Below, piece after piece: positions 1-5,560 of a stretch of 11,981 nucleotides of DNA. The number at the start of each line of letters is the position of its first letter. The stretch's first letter is position 1. This DNA comes from RUG14300 sp964619685 (GTDB taxonomy: Bacteria > Bacillota > Clostridia > Christensenellales > CAG-1252), in contig CAZUET010000045.1 in assembly GCA_964619685.1 (NCBI GenBank), forward strand, positions 1 to 11,981, read 5' to 3'. Position numbers and translations under genes: made by a program. The notes below the pieces were generated by a model that had not been told where the DNA came from, did not search any database, and saw only the letters and a program-made list of their open reading frames with translations.

Positions 1-84
1 AGCCTTGCACTGCGTTGCAGTTCGACTTCGCTTACGCTACGCTCAGTATGACAGGGCGGAAGTCAGTATGACAGCGGACGAATA
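1..84 (-). repeat. Dispersed intergenic repeat, copy 1 (cut by window edge)
   Basis: Positions 3-54 match 5573-5624 with a single mismatch (t21 versus a5591). On the minus strand the core reads TGTCATACTGAGCG, then TAGCGTAAGCGAAGTCGA, then CTGCAACGCAGTGCAAGG. A second TGTCATACTGA unit lies at about 65-75, joined by a CTTCCGCC linker, and the element ends near a CGGACGAATA motif that also occurs beside copy 2. The left half of the hairpin seen in copy 2 is cut off by the window edge. The two copies flank the ribosomal operon region. I read this as a REP-like noncoding element, not a gene. The repetition is seen directly; the family assignment is inference. Confidence 0.8.
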
Positions 85-252
85 TTCAATTTTTCTACTC
101 ACTATAACAACGGACAGACATTTGCACAATTTAATAACAGACAAAATTTAATATGAGAGTGAACAAAGATCATTAACTATCAATACTTCTTTATAAGTTC
201 ACTATATTCAACCATTCCTTTTAGTAAAGAAAAAGTCAAAGTAGATTAGCAT
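85..252. other. AT-rich intergenic stretch with no recognised feature
   Basis: Between the repeat copy and the rplL terminator I see no open frame with a ribosome binding site, no RNA gene and no convincing promoter. Together with the repeat and the terminator it makes up the roughly 318 gene-free bases at the left edge. The start of rpoB, the common next gene in Bacillota, is not here. Confidence 0.5.
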
Positions 253-287
253 AATATAAAAAGAACCGTTCTATAACGGAACGGTTC
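253..287 (-). terminator. Intrinsic terminator of the rplJ-rplL transcript
   Basis: On the minus strand an 8-bp stem GAACCGTT/AACGGTTC (280-287 with 263-270) with a 9-nt loop is followed by TTTTTATATT. It lies 31 bp beyond the rplL stop. Flanking A and T runs extend the stem, so it may also work on the plus strand. It marks the end of the ribosomal protein operon. Confidence 0.88.
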
Positions 288-318
288 AATTTTTACTGAT
301 TTAGTTATCAAATATAAA

Positions 319-693
319 CTATTTGATTTCGATCTCAGCGCCAGCTTCCTTAAGAGCAGCAACGAGCTTATCGCACTCTTCTTTAGAAATGTTCTCTTTG
401 ATTGCCTTAGGAGCAGCGTCAACGAGAGCCTTAGCTTCACCAAGAGCAAGACCTGTAGCTTCCTTAACAGCCTTAACGATCTTTAACTTAGCAGCTGCAT
501 CGTAGCCCTTTAATACTACGGTGAACTCTGTCTTCTCTTCTGCTTGAGCAGCGGGAGCACCTGTAGGAGCAGCAGCAACAGCAACGGGAGCAGCAGCACT
601 TACACCAAATTCTTCCTCGAGAGCCTTTACAAGGTTGTTTAACTCGAGAACTGTCATAGCCTTAATTTCTTCAATCAAATTTTGAATATCCAT
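319..693 (-). CDS. rplL: 50S ribosomal protein L7/L12
   Basis: Stalk protein of the large ribosomal subunit; dimers bind L10 and recruit translation GTPases (EF-Tu, EF-G, IF2). The 124 residues match the family length. Residues 1-30 form the helical dimerisation domain, 33-53 an Ala/Pro/Gly-rich hinge, and 54-124 the factor-binding domain, with the recognisable run from FTVVLKGYDAAAKLKIVK through the TGLALGEAK and LVDAAPK motifs. The ATG at 693 is preceded by GGAGGA (701-706) with 7-nt spacing. It is the last gene of the operon, 30 bp after rplJ, and is followed by an intrinsic terminator. It shares the L10-controlled transcript, as is usual. Nothing about the protein is odd. Identity is certain from sequence. 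Confidence 0.98.
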   Translation of the reverse strand: MDIQNLIEEIKAMTVLELNNLVKALEEEFGVSAAAPVAVAAAPTGAPAAQAEEKTEFTVVLKGYDAAAKLKIVKAVKEATGLALGEAKALVDAAPKAIKENISKEECDKLVAALKEAGAEIEIK

Positions 694-723
694 TTTATTA
701 TCCTCCGATTATTTTTATTTTAA

Positions 724-1254
724 TTAGTTTTTATTGTCTGCGATAGCTTTGAGTGCTATAGCGAGACCGCCTATTGTACCGTTTAATACACGTACAAAAC
801 CTGTGATGGGTGCTTGGAGTGTTCCAAGTACTTTTGCAACAAGAATTTCTTTTGAGGGCAAGGATGCCAATTCCTTAACGCCGTTAACGTCGATAGCTGT
901 TCCGTCAACAATACCGGCTTTGATAACTAAGTTTTTATTCTTAGCAGCGGTATCACATAAAACTTTAGCAGCAATAACGGGATCCTTAGCAGGTGAGAAA
1001 GCAACTGCATTAGGTCCTTCGAGCAATGCGTCGAACTCTGTGTAGCCTAACTCATTAAGAGCAATGCGAACAAGACGATTCTTTAATACCTTATAGGTTA
1101 CTTCGCCCTTACGCAATTCAGCACGTAATTCGGTATCTTGCTCAGCGGTTATACCTTGATAACCAACGATAACAACGGAAGAAGAATTTTGGATCAATTG
1201 CTTTATCTCTTCGACAACTTCTTGTTTCATTGTCATGATCGCTTTAGAAGCCAT
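724..1254 (-). CDS. rplJ: 50S ribosomal protein L10
   Basis: L10 anchors the L7/L12 stalk to 23S rRNA and represses its own operon by binding the leader mRNA. The 176-residue product starting MASKAIMTMK is near the usual family length. Its N-terminal rRNA-binding domain carries the YKVLKNRL and EGPNAVAFS motifs (about residues 54-87), and the C-terminal helical tail (about 135-176) binds L7/L12. The same frame stays open to an ATG at 1338. I reject that start: it would put 28 extra residues inside the leader and attenuator, whereas the ATG at 1254 has GGAGGT at 1261-1266 with 6-nt spacing and gives a family-like N-terminus. rplL follows after 30 bp. Own promoter and leader lie upstream. Confidence 0.97.
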   Translation of the reverse strand: MASKAIMTMKQEVVEEIKQLIQNSSSVVIVGYQGITAEQDTELRAELRKGEVTYKVLKNRLVRIALNELGYTEFDALLEGPNAVAFSPAKDPVIAAKVLCDTAAKNKNLVIKAGIVDGTAIDVNGVKELASLPSKEILVAKVLGTLQAPITGFVRVLNGTIGGLAIALKAIADNKN

Positions 1255-1266
1255 TATCTTACCTCC

Positions 1267-1409
1267 ATATATTCCACTGTGTGGTTTATTACAAAAAAAA
1301 TACTCTTGTTCAACAAGACAAGAGATAACCGTAAACACATTATATTTGTTTAGTCGCCATCTCGGTAAGCAACTTTAAGGTCATTGACCGCTTACTGTCT
1401 TAGATTGAA
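1267..1409 (-). promoter_or_regulatory. L10 (rplJ) ribosomal protein leader
   Basis: The 5' untranslated region from the predicted start near 1409 to the rplJ ribosome binding site resembles the Gram-positive L10 leader. The core (about 1358-1403) reads CTAAGACAGTAAGC, then CCTTAAAG, then GCTTACCGAGATGG, so GTAAGC pairs with GCTTAC and the AAGACAG and CCGAGAT kink-turn-like segments face each other. A further small hairpin TAAACA/TGTTTA follows, and then the attenuator. In known L10 leaders the L10-L12 complex binds this core and lowers downstream expression; here the terminator suggests transcription attenuation. The match rests on remembered consensus, not on a covariance search. Confidence 0.82.
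1293..1324 (-). terminator. Attenuator hairpin in the rplJ leader
   Basis: On the minus strand CTCTTG (1319-1324) can pair with CAAGAG (1303-1308). An alternative inner stem is TCTTGT (1313-1318) with ACAAGA (1304-1309) around a TGA loop. GTA and eight Ts (1293-1300) follow. This is an intrinsic terminator between the L10-binding core and the rplJ start. An upstream ATCTC can also pair with GAGAT in the core, which would offer a competing structure. Confidence 0.78.
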
Positions 1410-1416
1410 CTATTAT

Positions 1417-1445
1417 ATTTTATAACAATTGACATATTCTGTCAA
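1417..1445 (-). promoter_or_regulatory. Promoter of rplJ-rplL
   Basis: Minus-strand TTGACA (1440-1445), 17-nt spacer, TAAAAT (1417-1422). It lies between rplA and the L10 leader, so rplJL can be made apart from rplKA. The -35 box is half of a perfect inverted repeat, TTGACA-N5-TGTCAA (1429-1445). Confidence 0.8.
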
Positions 1446-1454
1446 CGATTTTTA

Positions 1455-1491
1455 ATATCTTTCTTCCGATTTTTTTTCGGAAGAAAGATAT
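1455..1491 (-). repeat. Perfect 15-bp inverted repeat after rplA
   Basis: On the minus strand ATATCTTTCTTCCGA (1477-1491) pairs perfectly with TCGGAAGAAAGATAT (1455-1469) around a seven-A loop. It begins 9 bp past the rplA stop and 10 bp before the -35 box of the rplJ promoter. The downstream flank is TAAAAATC, with no U-tract, so it is not a standard intrinsic terminator. It may protect the rplKA 3' end, be a processing site, or give partial termination. Confidence 0.7.
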
Positions 1492-1500
1492 AATTAATCA

Positions 1501-2205
1501 CTATGCTTGAGCCTTATTATAGGAAACTTTGATTCCGGGGCCCATTGTGCTTGCGATAACTACGCTTCTAAGATATGTTCCCTTAGATGCAGCCGGCTTA
1601 GCCTTAACGATTGCATCAAGAAGAGTTGTGAAGTTCTCAATCAACTTTTCTAAATCGAAGCTTGCCTTACCGAAGCATACGTGGATGATACCGGTCTTAT
1701 CGAGTCTATACTCAACCTTACCAGCCTTAACATCGTGAACAGCCTTATTGATGTCCATAGTAACTGTACCACTCTTGGGGTTAGGCATCAAGCCCTTAGG
1801 TCCCAAAATTCTTGCGATACGGCCAACTTGACCCATCATATCGGGAGTGGTGATACATGCATCGAATTCGAACCATCCCTCGTTTTGAATCTTAGCGATA
1901 ATCTCTTCAGCACCAACATAATCTGCACCGGCAGCAACTGCTTCGTCAGCCTTAGCGCCCTTAGCGATAACTAAAACTCTAACCTTTTTACCTGTTCCGT
2001 TAGGAAGTACGCATACGCCACGAACCTGTTGGTCAGCTTGACGAGGGTCTACACCCAAACGAATATGAACTTCCATGGATTCATCAAACTTAGCGTTAGC
2101 GTTAGCAACGGATAGTTTGATAGCTTCTTGGTAATCGTAAATCTTACCCTTTTCTACATTAGCTAATACCTTGGTATATCTTTTGCTACCTTTAAACTTT
2201 GCCAT
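1501..2205 (-). CDS. rplA: 50S ribosomal protein L1
   Basis: L1 binds 23S rRNA and forms the mobile L1 stalk that helps release deacylated tRNA; in bacteria it can also repress its own rplK-rplA mRNA. The 234 residues match family length. The N-terminus runs MAKFKGSKRYTKV, and the signature RIARILGPKGLMPNPKSGTV (about 129-148) is intact, followed by the DKTGIIHVCFGKASF segment and the C-terminal STMGPGIKV motif. The ATG at 2205 follows GGAGGT (2211-2216) with 5-nt spacing. It lies 14 bp downstream of rplK, so the two are translated from one message. The usual MEVHIRLGVDPRQADQQVRG segment is present. No anomaly. Confidence 0.98.
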   Translation of the reverse strand: MAKFKGSKRYTKVLANVEKGKIYDYQEAIKLSVANANAKFDESMEVHIRLGVDPRQADQQVRGVCVLPNGTGKKVRVLVIAKGAKADEAVAAGADYVGAEEIIAKIQNEGWFEFDACITTPDMMGQVGRIARILGPKGLMPNPKSGTVTMDINKAVHDVKAGKVEYRLDKTGIIHVCFGKASFDLEKLIENFTTLLDAIVKAKPAASKGTYLRSVVIASTMGPGIKVSYNKAQA

Positions 2206-2219
2206 AATATACCTCCTAA

Positions 2220-2645
2220 TTACTCTTCAACGGTGATGCCCATAGAACGAGCGGTGCCTTTAATCATGCTGCAAGCTGCTTCTAAAGAACCTGCGTTAAG
2301 ATCGGGCATTTTGATATTAGCGATTTCTTCAACCTGAGCCTTAGTGAGTTGAGCAACCTTAACCTTGTTAGGTGTACCGGAAGCTGTCTCAAGTCCGCAA
2401 GCTTTCTTGATAAGAACGGGTGCGGGTGGTGTCTTCAGAATGAAACTGAAGGTACGGTCAGCATAAATCGTCATGATTACAGGTATTACTAATCCTGCTT
2501 GTTTAGCGGTCTTCTCATTGAATTCTTTAACGAATCCGGGTATATTGATACCATGAGGACCAAGAGTTGAACCTACGGGTGGGCCCGCAGTAGCCTTACC
2601 GGCCGGAAGCTGAAGCTTTACAACAGCCTTAATCTTTTTTGCCAT
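2220..2645 (-). CDS. rplK: 50S ribosomal protein L11
   Basis: L11 binds the GTPase-associated region of 23S rRNA at the base of the factor-binding stalk. The 141 residues are the canonical length. The N-terminal domain contains the proline-rich GKATAGPPVGSTLGPHGINI stretch (17-36), and the C-terminal rRNA-binding domain contains KTPPAPVLIKKA (71-82) and KMPDLNAGSLEAA (112-124). The position often written as Gln in the ALGQHGVNI motif is Pro here (TLGPHGINI), a common kind of variation. The ATG at 2645 has GGAGGT at 2652-2657 with 6-nt spacing. It is first in the rplKA pair, 126 bp after nusG; that gap holds a candidate L1-responsive leader. Confidence 0.98.
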   Translation of the reverse strand: MAKKIKAVVKLQLPAGKATAGPPVGSTLGPHGINIPGFVKEFNEKTAKQAGLVIPVIMTIYADRTFSFILKTPPAPVLIKKACGLETASGTPNKVKVAQLTKAQVEEIANIKMPDLNAGSLEAACSMIKGTARSMGITVEE

Positions 2646-2667
2646 AGTTTTACCTCCCTATGCAAAC

Positions 2668-2707
2668 GTGGTTTAACGAAAGGCATGAAAAATTTACCCT
2701 TCTCCCA
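2668..2707 (-). promoter_or_regulatory. Candidate L1-binding mRNA leader upstream of rplK
   Basis: On the minus strand TGGGAGAAGG is followed, after a short loop, by CCTTTCGTTAAACCAC. AAGG (2698-2701) can pair with CCTT (2680-2683) and TGG with CCA, leaving an asymmetric internal loop of GAG against TCGTTAAA. This resembles the GTGGGAG/TTAAACCAC arrangement common ahead of rplK in Bacillota and thought to be the L1 autoregulatory site. A small hairpin CGAGC/GCTCG (2717-2731) lies just upstream. The pairing is seen; the L1 role is inferred. Confidence 0.5.
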
Positions 2708-2771
2708 AATATTTATCGAGCCATAAGCTCGGAAAATATCTATTATATTATATCCTAATTATTATAGTCGA

Positions 2772-3323
2772 TTAGTCGACGAACTTTTTCTGCACTTGGT
2801 TGAATTCCAACTTGATCGGAGTGGTCTTACCAAAAATGGATATCTCGATCTCTACCAAGCCGGCATCCTCGTCTATCTTCCTTACAACGCCATCGAGGTT
2901 TTCGAATGCACCTGATATGATCTGAACTTGGTCACCAATCTCTAATCCAAGATCGGCAGCTTTAATCTTCTCAAGTCCCATTCTACGAACTTCCTCGGGA
3001 GGAAGTGGTTCAGGCTTACCGCCCAATCCAACGAAGTGGGTAACTCCGTGAATACGAGTAACCATAAAATAAACATGGTCGCTATATATCATTTTGATAA
3101 AAGCGTAGGATGGAAATTTACAACGACGTACAGTTTTGCGTTTACCGTTCTTTTCGATAACTTCGTCCTTTTCGGGTACGACAACATCAAAAATACGGTC
3201 TTGTAATCCGTTATTCTCAACCATTTGGAGAATATCATCACGAACCTTACGCTCAAATGTTGAGTAAGTGTGAATGATATACCAATGCGCTAAACTGCTC
3301 TTGTCTTGAACTTCATTATCCAT
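2772..3323 (-). CDS. nusG: Transcription elongation/antitermination factor NusG
   Basis: NusG binds RNA polymerase across the clamp and modulates elongation, pausing and coupling to translation. The 183 residues fit the family. The NGN domain (about 12-105) starts with HWYIIHTYSTFERKV and contains the RRCKFPSYAFIKM stretch and GVTHFVG. The KOW domain (about 125-183) contains GDQVQIISGAF, G145 and the terminal FGKTTPIKLEFNQVQK, which corresponds to the family's FGRxTPVELEFxQVEK. The ATG at 3323 has AGAGG at 3331-3335 with 7-nt spacing, and this site overlaps the secE stop codon region, leaving only 10 bp between the genes. Position after secE and before rplK is the classic one. No insertions. 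Confidence 0.98.
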   Translation of the reverse strand: MDNEVQDKSSLAHWYIIHTYSTFERKVRDDILQMVENNGLQDRIFDVVVPEKDEVIEKNGKRKTVRRCKFPSYAFIKMIYSDHVYFMVTRIHGVTHFVGLGGKPEPLPPEEVRRMGLEKIKAADLGLEIGDQVQIISGAFENLDGVVRKIDEDAGLVEIEISIFGKTTPIKLEFNQVQKKFVD

Positions 3324-3333
3324 AACCTAACCT

Positions 3334-3615
3334 CTATGCTGTTAAAAGTTTAAGTATTGCGCCCAAGCCCATGTCGAAACAACCTATAACGATAAGGAAA
3401 CAAAGAGTAACAAACAAAACTACGCCTGTTTGCTTTAAAACATCCTTGAAATTAGGCCAAGTTACCTTTTTAAGCTCGGACTTTAATTTACGGAAACCGT
3501 CGCCGATCTTCTTAAAAAAGTTCTTAAAGCCATTACCAGACTTTTTGTTCTTACCATTAACGGGCTTATCGTTAACGACATTTTTCTTCGCTCTTTTAGA
3601 TGCGTCTTTTGCCAT
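3334..3615 (-). CDS. secE: Preprotein translocase subunit SecE
   Basis: SecE is the essential clamp subunit of the SecYEG channel in the cytoplasmic membrane. The 93-residue product has a Lys-rich cytoplasmic N-terminus (1-40), the conserved amphipathic motif ELKKVTWPNFKDVLKQT (47-63), and a single membrane segment (about 64-85, VVLFVTLCFLIVIGCFDMGL). This one-helix form is typical of Gram-positive bacteria. The N-terminal Lys/Asn extension is longer than in the shortest homologues of about 60 residues. The ATG at 3615 has GGAGG at 3621-3625 with 5-nt spacing. It lies 15 bp after rpmG and 10 bp before nusG, within the same operon. Confidence 0.96.
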   Translation of the reverse strand: MAKDASKRAKKNVVNDKPVNGKNKKSGNGFKNFFKKIGDGFRKLKSELKKVTWPNFKDVLKQTGVVLFVTLCFLIVIGCFDMGLGAILKLLTA

Positions 3616-3630
3616 AATATCCTCCGCTAA

Positions 3631-3795
3631 CTATTTCGTTTCTTTATGAATAGTATGCTTTCTGCAGAAACGACAGTATTTGCTCAATTCGATACGGTCC
3701 GGAGAGTTTTTCTTATTCTTCTTGGTATTGTAATTGCGTTGTTTGCATTCAGTGCATGATAGTGTGATTCTTGCACGAGCTTCTTTAGCTGCCAT
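3631..3795 (-). CDS. rpmG: 50S ribosomal protein L33 (zinc-binding type)
   Basis: Small large-subunit protein near the ribosomal E site. The 54-residue product starts MAAKEARARITLSC and has two CxxC pairs, CTEC (14-17) and CRFC (41-44), the zinc-binding form. The frame is open to an ATG at 3831, which would add MGCNFLSKEFHF. I reject this because that stretch overlaps the leader hairpin and lacks a ribosome binding site, while the ATG at 3795 has AAGGAG (3805-3810) with 9-nt spacing and gives the family N-terminus. It is the first gene of the operon, 15 bp before secE, the arrangement common in Bacillota. Zinc-type L33 paralogues are often replaced by non-zinc forms under zinc starvation; no such regulation is visible here. 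Confidence 0.97.
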   Translation of the reverse strand: MAAKEARARITLSCTECKQRNYNTKKNKKNSPDRIELSKYCRFCRKHTIHKETK

Positions 3796-3814
3796 AAAAT
3801 GAAACTCCTTCGAT

Positions 3815-3844
3815 AAAAAATTACACCCCATATCCCTTAGGGTG
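3815..3844 (-). terminator. Possible attenuator hairpin at the start of the rpmG transcript
   Basis: Just after the predicted transcription start, CACCC (3840-3844) can pair with GGGTG (3824-3828), or inner CCC with GGG around TAA, followed by TAATTTTTT. The stem is short, so it may be a weak terminator, an mRNA-stabilising 5' hairpin, or chance. Confidence 0.35.
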
Positions 3845-3851
3845 CTAATCT

Positions 3852-3880
3852 ACTATAACACATCTAAGTCGGGGTGTCAA
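3852..3880 (-). promoter_or_regulatory. Main promoter of the rpmG-secE-nusG-rplKA operon
   Basis: Minus-strand TTGACA (3875-3880), 17-nt spacer, TATAGT (3852-3857), with a TGn extended -10 motif (TGT directly before it). The spacing is optimal and the -35 perfect, as expected for ribosomal genes. It sits 56 bp upstream of the rpmG start. Confidence 0.88.
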
Positions 3881-3926
3881 CTAATTTTTTTGAATTTATT
3901 AGTATATTTTAATTATATTTTCGTTT

Positions 3927-4985
3927 TTACAGTCTATTTTCCAATGCATCCTTAAGTTGGATGACCAATGCACCGAATTCTCCTGTAAATTTATCGAATT
4001 CTTTACCTTTTTTAGCGAAAATTACAGAACTTATAAGTGCAGTATCTTTCTTGTGAACCTCGTTTTGCAGTGAGGCTATTGGCATCAAACTATCGGTATA
4101 AATATTGATGGCAAATCTATGTCTAAAGCATGTAGCCAAAAGAATAATACCGATTATTCCCAACAAAACACCTACACCGACAATAACATAGTTTAACCAA
4201 GTCAAGTCTCCAAGTAACGGATTAAAATCATAAAGCAAGCTTATCGCCATAATCACAACAAATAATACACCGAATATCAGTTTACCGACCTTTAGCTCGT
4301 TAACGCTCGAACTTGATATACCGCCTACACGCTCAATAGGAATATCAAGTCTATAATCGGAATCTATAATCAATCGACGAGTGGTGACTATTGCCTTACC
4401 GTCCTTAACGATATCATATTCCTTAACAATCTGTTCATCCTTTGCGGAAACAACTTTACCCTTTTGAGATTCGGGAACTGCAAGATCCTCTAAACTATAA
4501 ACATTATGCTTACTCTCTCCAGTCTTGACCGTTACATTGACAGGTTGACCGCCTAACCCCTTACCGCCTATTACATTATTGACAATAAGCGTATCGACCA
4601 CGGTTTTTTGAACCTTTACAGAATTAGCATCCGATATATCGGTACTTTCAAAATGGGGATGTTCCTCCACATACTCGCCATCATTTGAATCAAACGACAC
4701 AGTATTAACCGAGGATGTAATCTCATCCTCTACAACAGTTTCGATATTATCCTCGATTTTAATGGTTTCATCGTCATCATTTTTACTTTCACGTGAGAAA
4801 TCATCAAATGGAAGCGTAAAATCTGTCGAAAAATCATCGCTCGACGATCCATTTTCATCACCTAAATCAAAATGAATATCTCCGCCGTCATCGATATCTT
4901 GATCTCTAAAAATATCCTCTACCTCCGACGAATCGATATCATGCAATTCTTCATTTGAACCTTTACCATGCCTATGCTTCCTCAT
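3927..4985 (-). CDS. Membrane protein with acidic N-terminus and possible PH-like domain, function unknown
   Basis: I do not recognise a named family. The 352 residues begin with a short basic tip (MRKHRHGKG), then a long, low-complexity acidic region rich in Asp, Glu and Ser (about 12-125), probably disordered and cytoplasmic. Residues 183-222 (EQIVKEYDIVKDG, then VTTRRLIIDSD and IPIERVGGI) resemble the beta strands of bacterial PH-like (DUF304-type) domains. Two membrane helices follow (about 234-253 and 264-285) as a hairpin, then a soluble tail (290-352) with AINIYTDSLMPIASL that could complete the fold. There is no signal peptide. The ATG at 4985 has GGAGG (4990-4994), with short 4-nt spacing. 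It lies upstream of the rpmG promoter on the same strand, with its own promoter, and is divergent from the TSCPD gene. The coding assignment is firm; the function is not. Confidence 0.85.
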   Translation of the reverse strand: MRKHRHGKGSNEELHDIDSSEVEDIFRDQDIDDGGDIHFDLGDENGSSSDDFSTDFTLPFDDFSRESKNDDDETIKIEDNIETVVEDEITSSVNTVSFDSNDGEYVEEHPHFESTDISDANSVKVQKTVVDTLIVNNVIGGKGLGGQPVNVTVKTGESKHNVYSLEDLAVPESQKGKVVSAKDEQIVKEYDIVKDGKAIVTTRRLIIDSDYRLDIPIERVGGISSSSVNELKVGKLIFGVLFVVIMAISLLYDFNPLLGDLTWLNYVIVGVGVLLGIIGIILLATCFRHRFAINIYTDSLMPIASLQNEVHKKDTALISSVIFAKKGKEFDKFTGEFGALVIQLKDALENRL

Positions 4986-5060
4986 AAATCCTCCCTATGA
5001 ATGTGAAATACGTTCCGTATAATGCAACTCTTGTTTAGAATAATTCACATTATATTTTTA

Positions 5061-5089
5061 ATTATAGCACTATTAATTGTAAAAATAAA
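5061..5089 (-). promoter_or_regulatory. Promoter of the acidic membrane protein gene
   Basis: Minus-strand TATAAT (5061-5066) preceded by TGC, giving an extended -10 motif. The weak -35 TTTATT (5084-5089) is 17 nt upstream. Another TATAAT at 5049-5054 has no good -35. It is back-to-back with the plus-strand promoter. Confidence 0.6.
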
Positions 5090-5096
5090 GAGGTTA

Positions 5097-5125
5097 TTGA
5101 CATTTTTTTGCAATTATGATAAAAT
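5097..5125 (+). promoter_or_regulatory. Promoter of the TSCPD gene
   Basis: TTGACA (5097-5102), 17-nt spacer, TAAAAT (5120-5125), with TGA directly before the -10 as an extended -10 motif. It lies 31 bp upstream of the start codon, so the untranslated leader is short. Confidence 0.8.
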
Positions 5126-5156
5126 TTTTTTACAATCAAAAATAAGGAGTTAAAAT

Positions 5157-5399
5157 ATGAAATATCAAGTAAAAGGTGTATGCTCGAGATTTGTAGATGT
5201 CGAAGTGCAAAACGGAATTATTTTATCGGTAAAGTTTACAGGCGGTTGCATGGGTAATACTCAAGGAGTAGCAAAGCTATGCGAAGGTAGACCTGTAGAA
5301 GAAGTCGTCAACCTATTACAAGGTATAAATTGCGGAATAAAGGGCACAAGCTGTCCCGATCAGTTGGCACGAGTTCTTAAAGAAAACTATTTAGACTAA
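5157..5399 (+). CDS. TSCPD domain protein (TIGR03905-like), function unknown
   Basis: An 80-residue cysteine protein whose TSCPD motif lies at 64-68, after which the family is named. Cysteines at 9, 31, 59 and 66 fit the four-Cys pattern of the small stand-alone family; C42 is extra. The GGCMGNTQGVAKLCEGR segment (29-45) is a strong match to the family core. The same domain occurs at the C-terminus of some B12-dependent ribonucleotide reductases, where it is thought to bind metal or act in redox chemistry; for the stand-alone form the role is not established. The ATG at 5157 has AAGGAG (5144-5149) with 7-nt spacing. It is a monocistronic plus-strand gene, divergent from the membrane protein gene. 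Confidence 0.92.
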   Translation: MKYQVKGVCSRFVDVEVQNGIILSVKFTGGCMGNTQGVAKLCEGRPVEEVVNLLQGINCGIKGTSCPDQLARVLKENYLD

Positions 5400-5445
5400 T
5401 TTTTATTAGGATAATTTATATCTATATTTTTAATTATTGGGACGG

Positions 5446-5470
5446 TGGTAGCATTACCATTGTCTTTTTT
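5446..5470 (+). terminator. Weak candidate terminator after the TSCPD gene
   Basis: TGGTA (5446-5450) pairs with TACCA (5455-5459) around GCAT, followed by TTGTC and six Ts. The stem is only 5 bp, so termination may instead occur at the strong hairpin at 5779-5810. Confidence 0.35.
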
Positions 5471-5560
5471 ATACATAATTAGTTTCGTGCCTAAAACGGA
5501 AGTCGTCCAAAAGATACAAATCGGCGCATCGTTTCCGTCCATTTGTTCGTCCCAAGATAC

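Noticed and set aside
1255..1338. Longer rplJ start at 1338
   Set aside because: It would translate the attenuator and leader; the ATG at 1254 has a perfect ribosome binding site and a family-like N-terminus.
1455..1491. Standard intrinsic terminator at the rplA 3' end
   Set aside because: The stem is strong but the minus-strand 3' flank is TAAAAATC, not a U-tract, so I list it only as an inverted repeat.
2732..2771. Possible promoter with TATAAT between nusG and rplK
   Set aside because: AT-rich TATAAT strings occur but none has an acceptable -35 at 16-18 nt.
3796..3831. Longer rpmG start at 3831
   Set aside because: It lacks a ribosome binding site and falls in the leader hairpin; L33 normally starts at the MAAKEARARI position.
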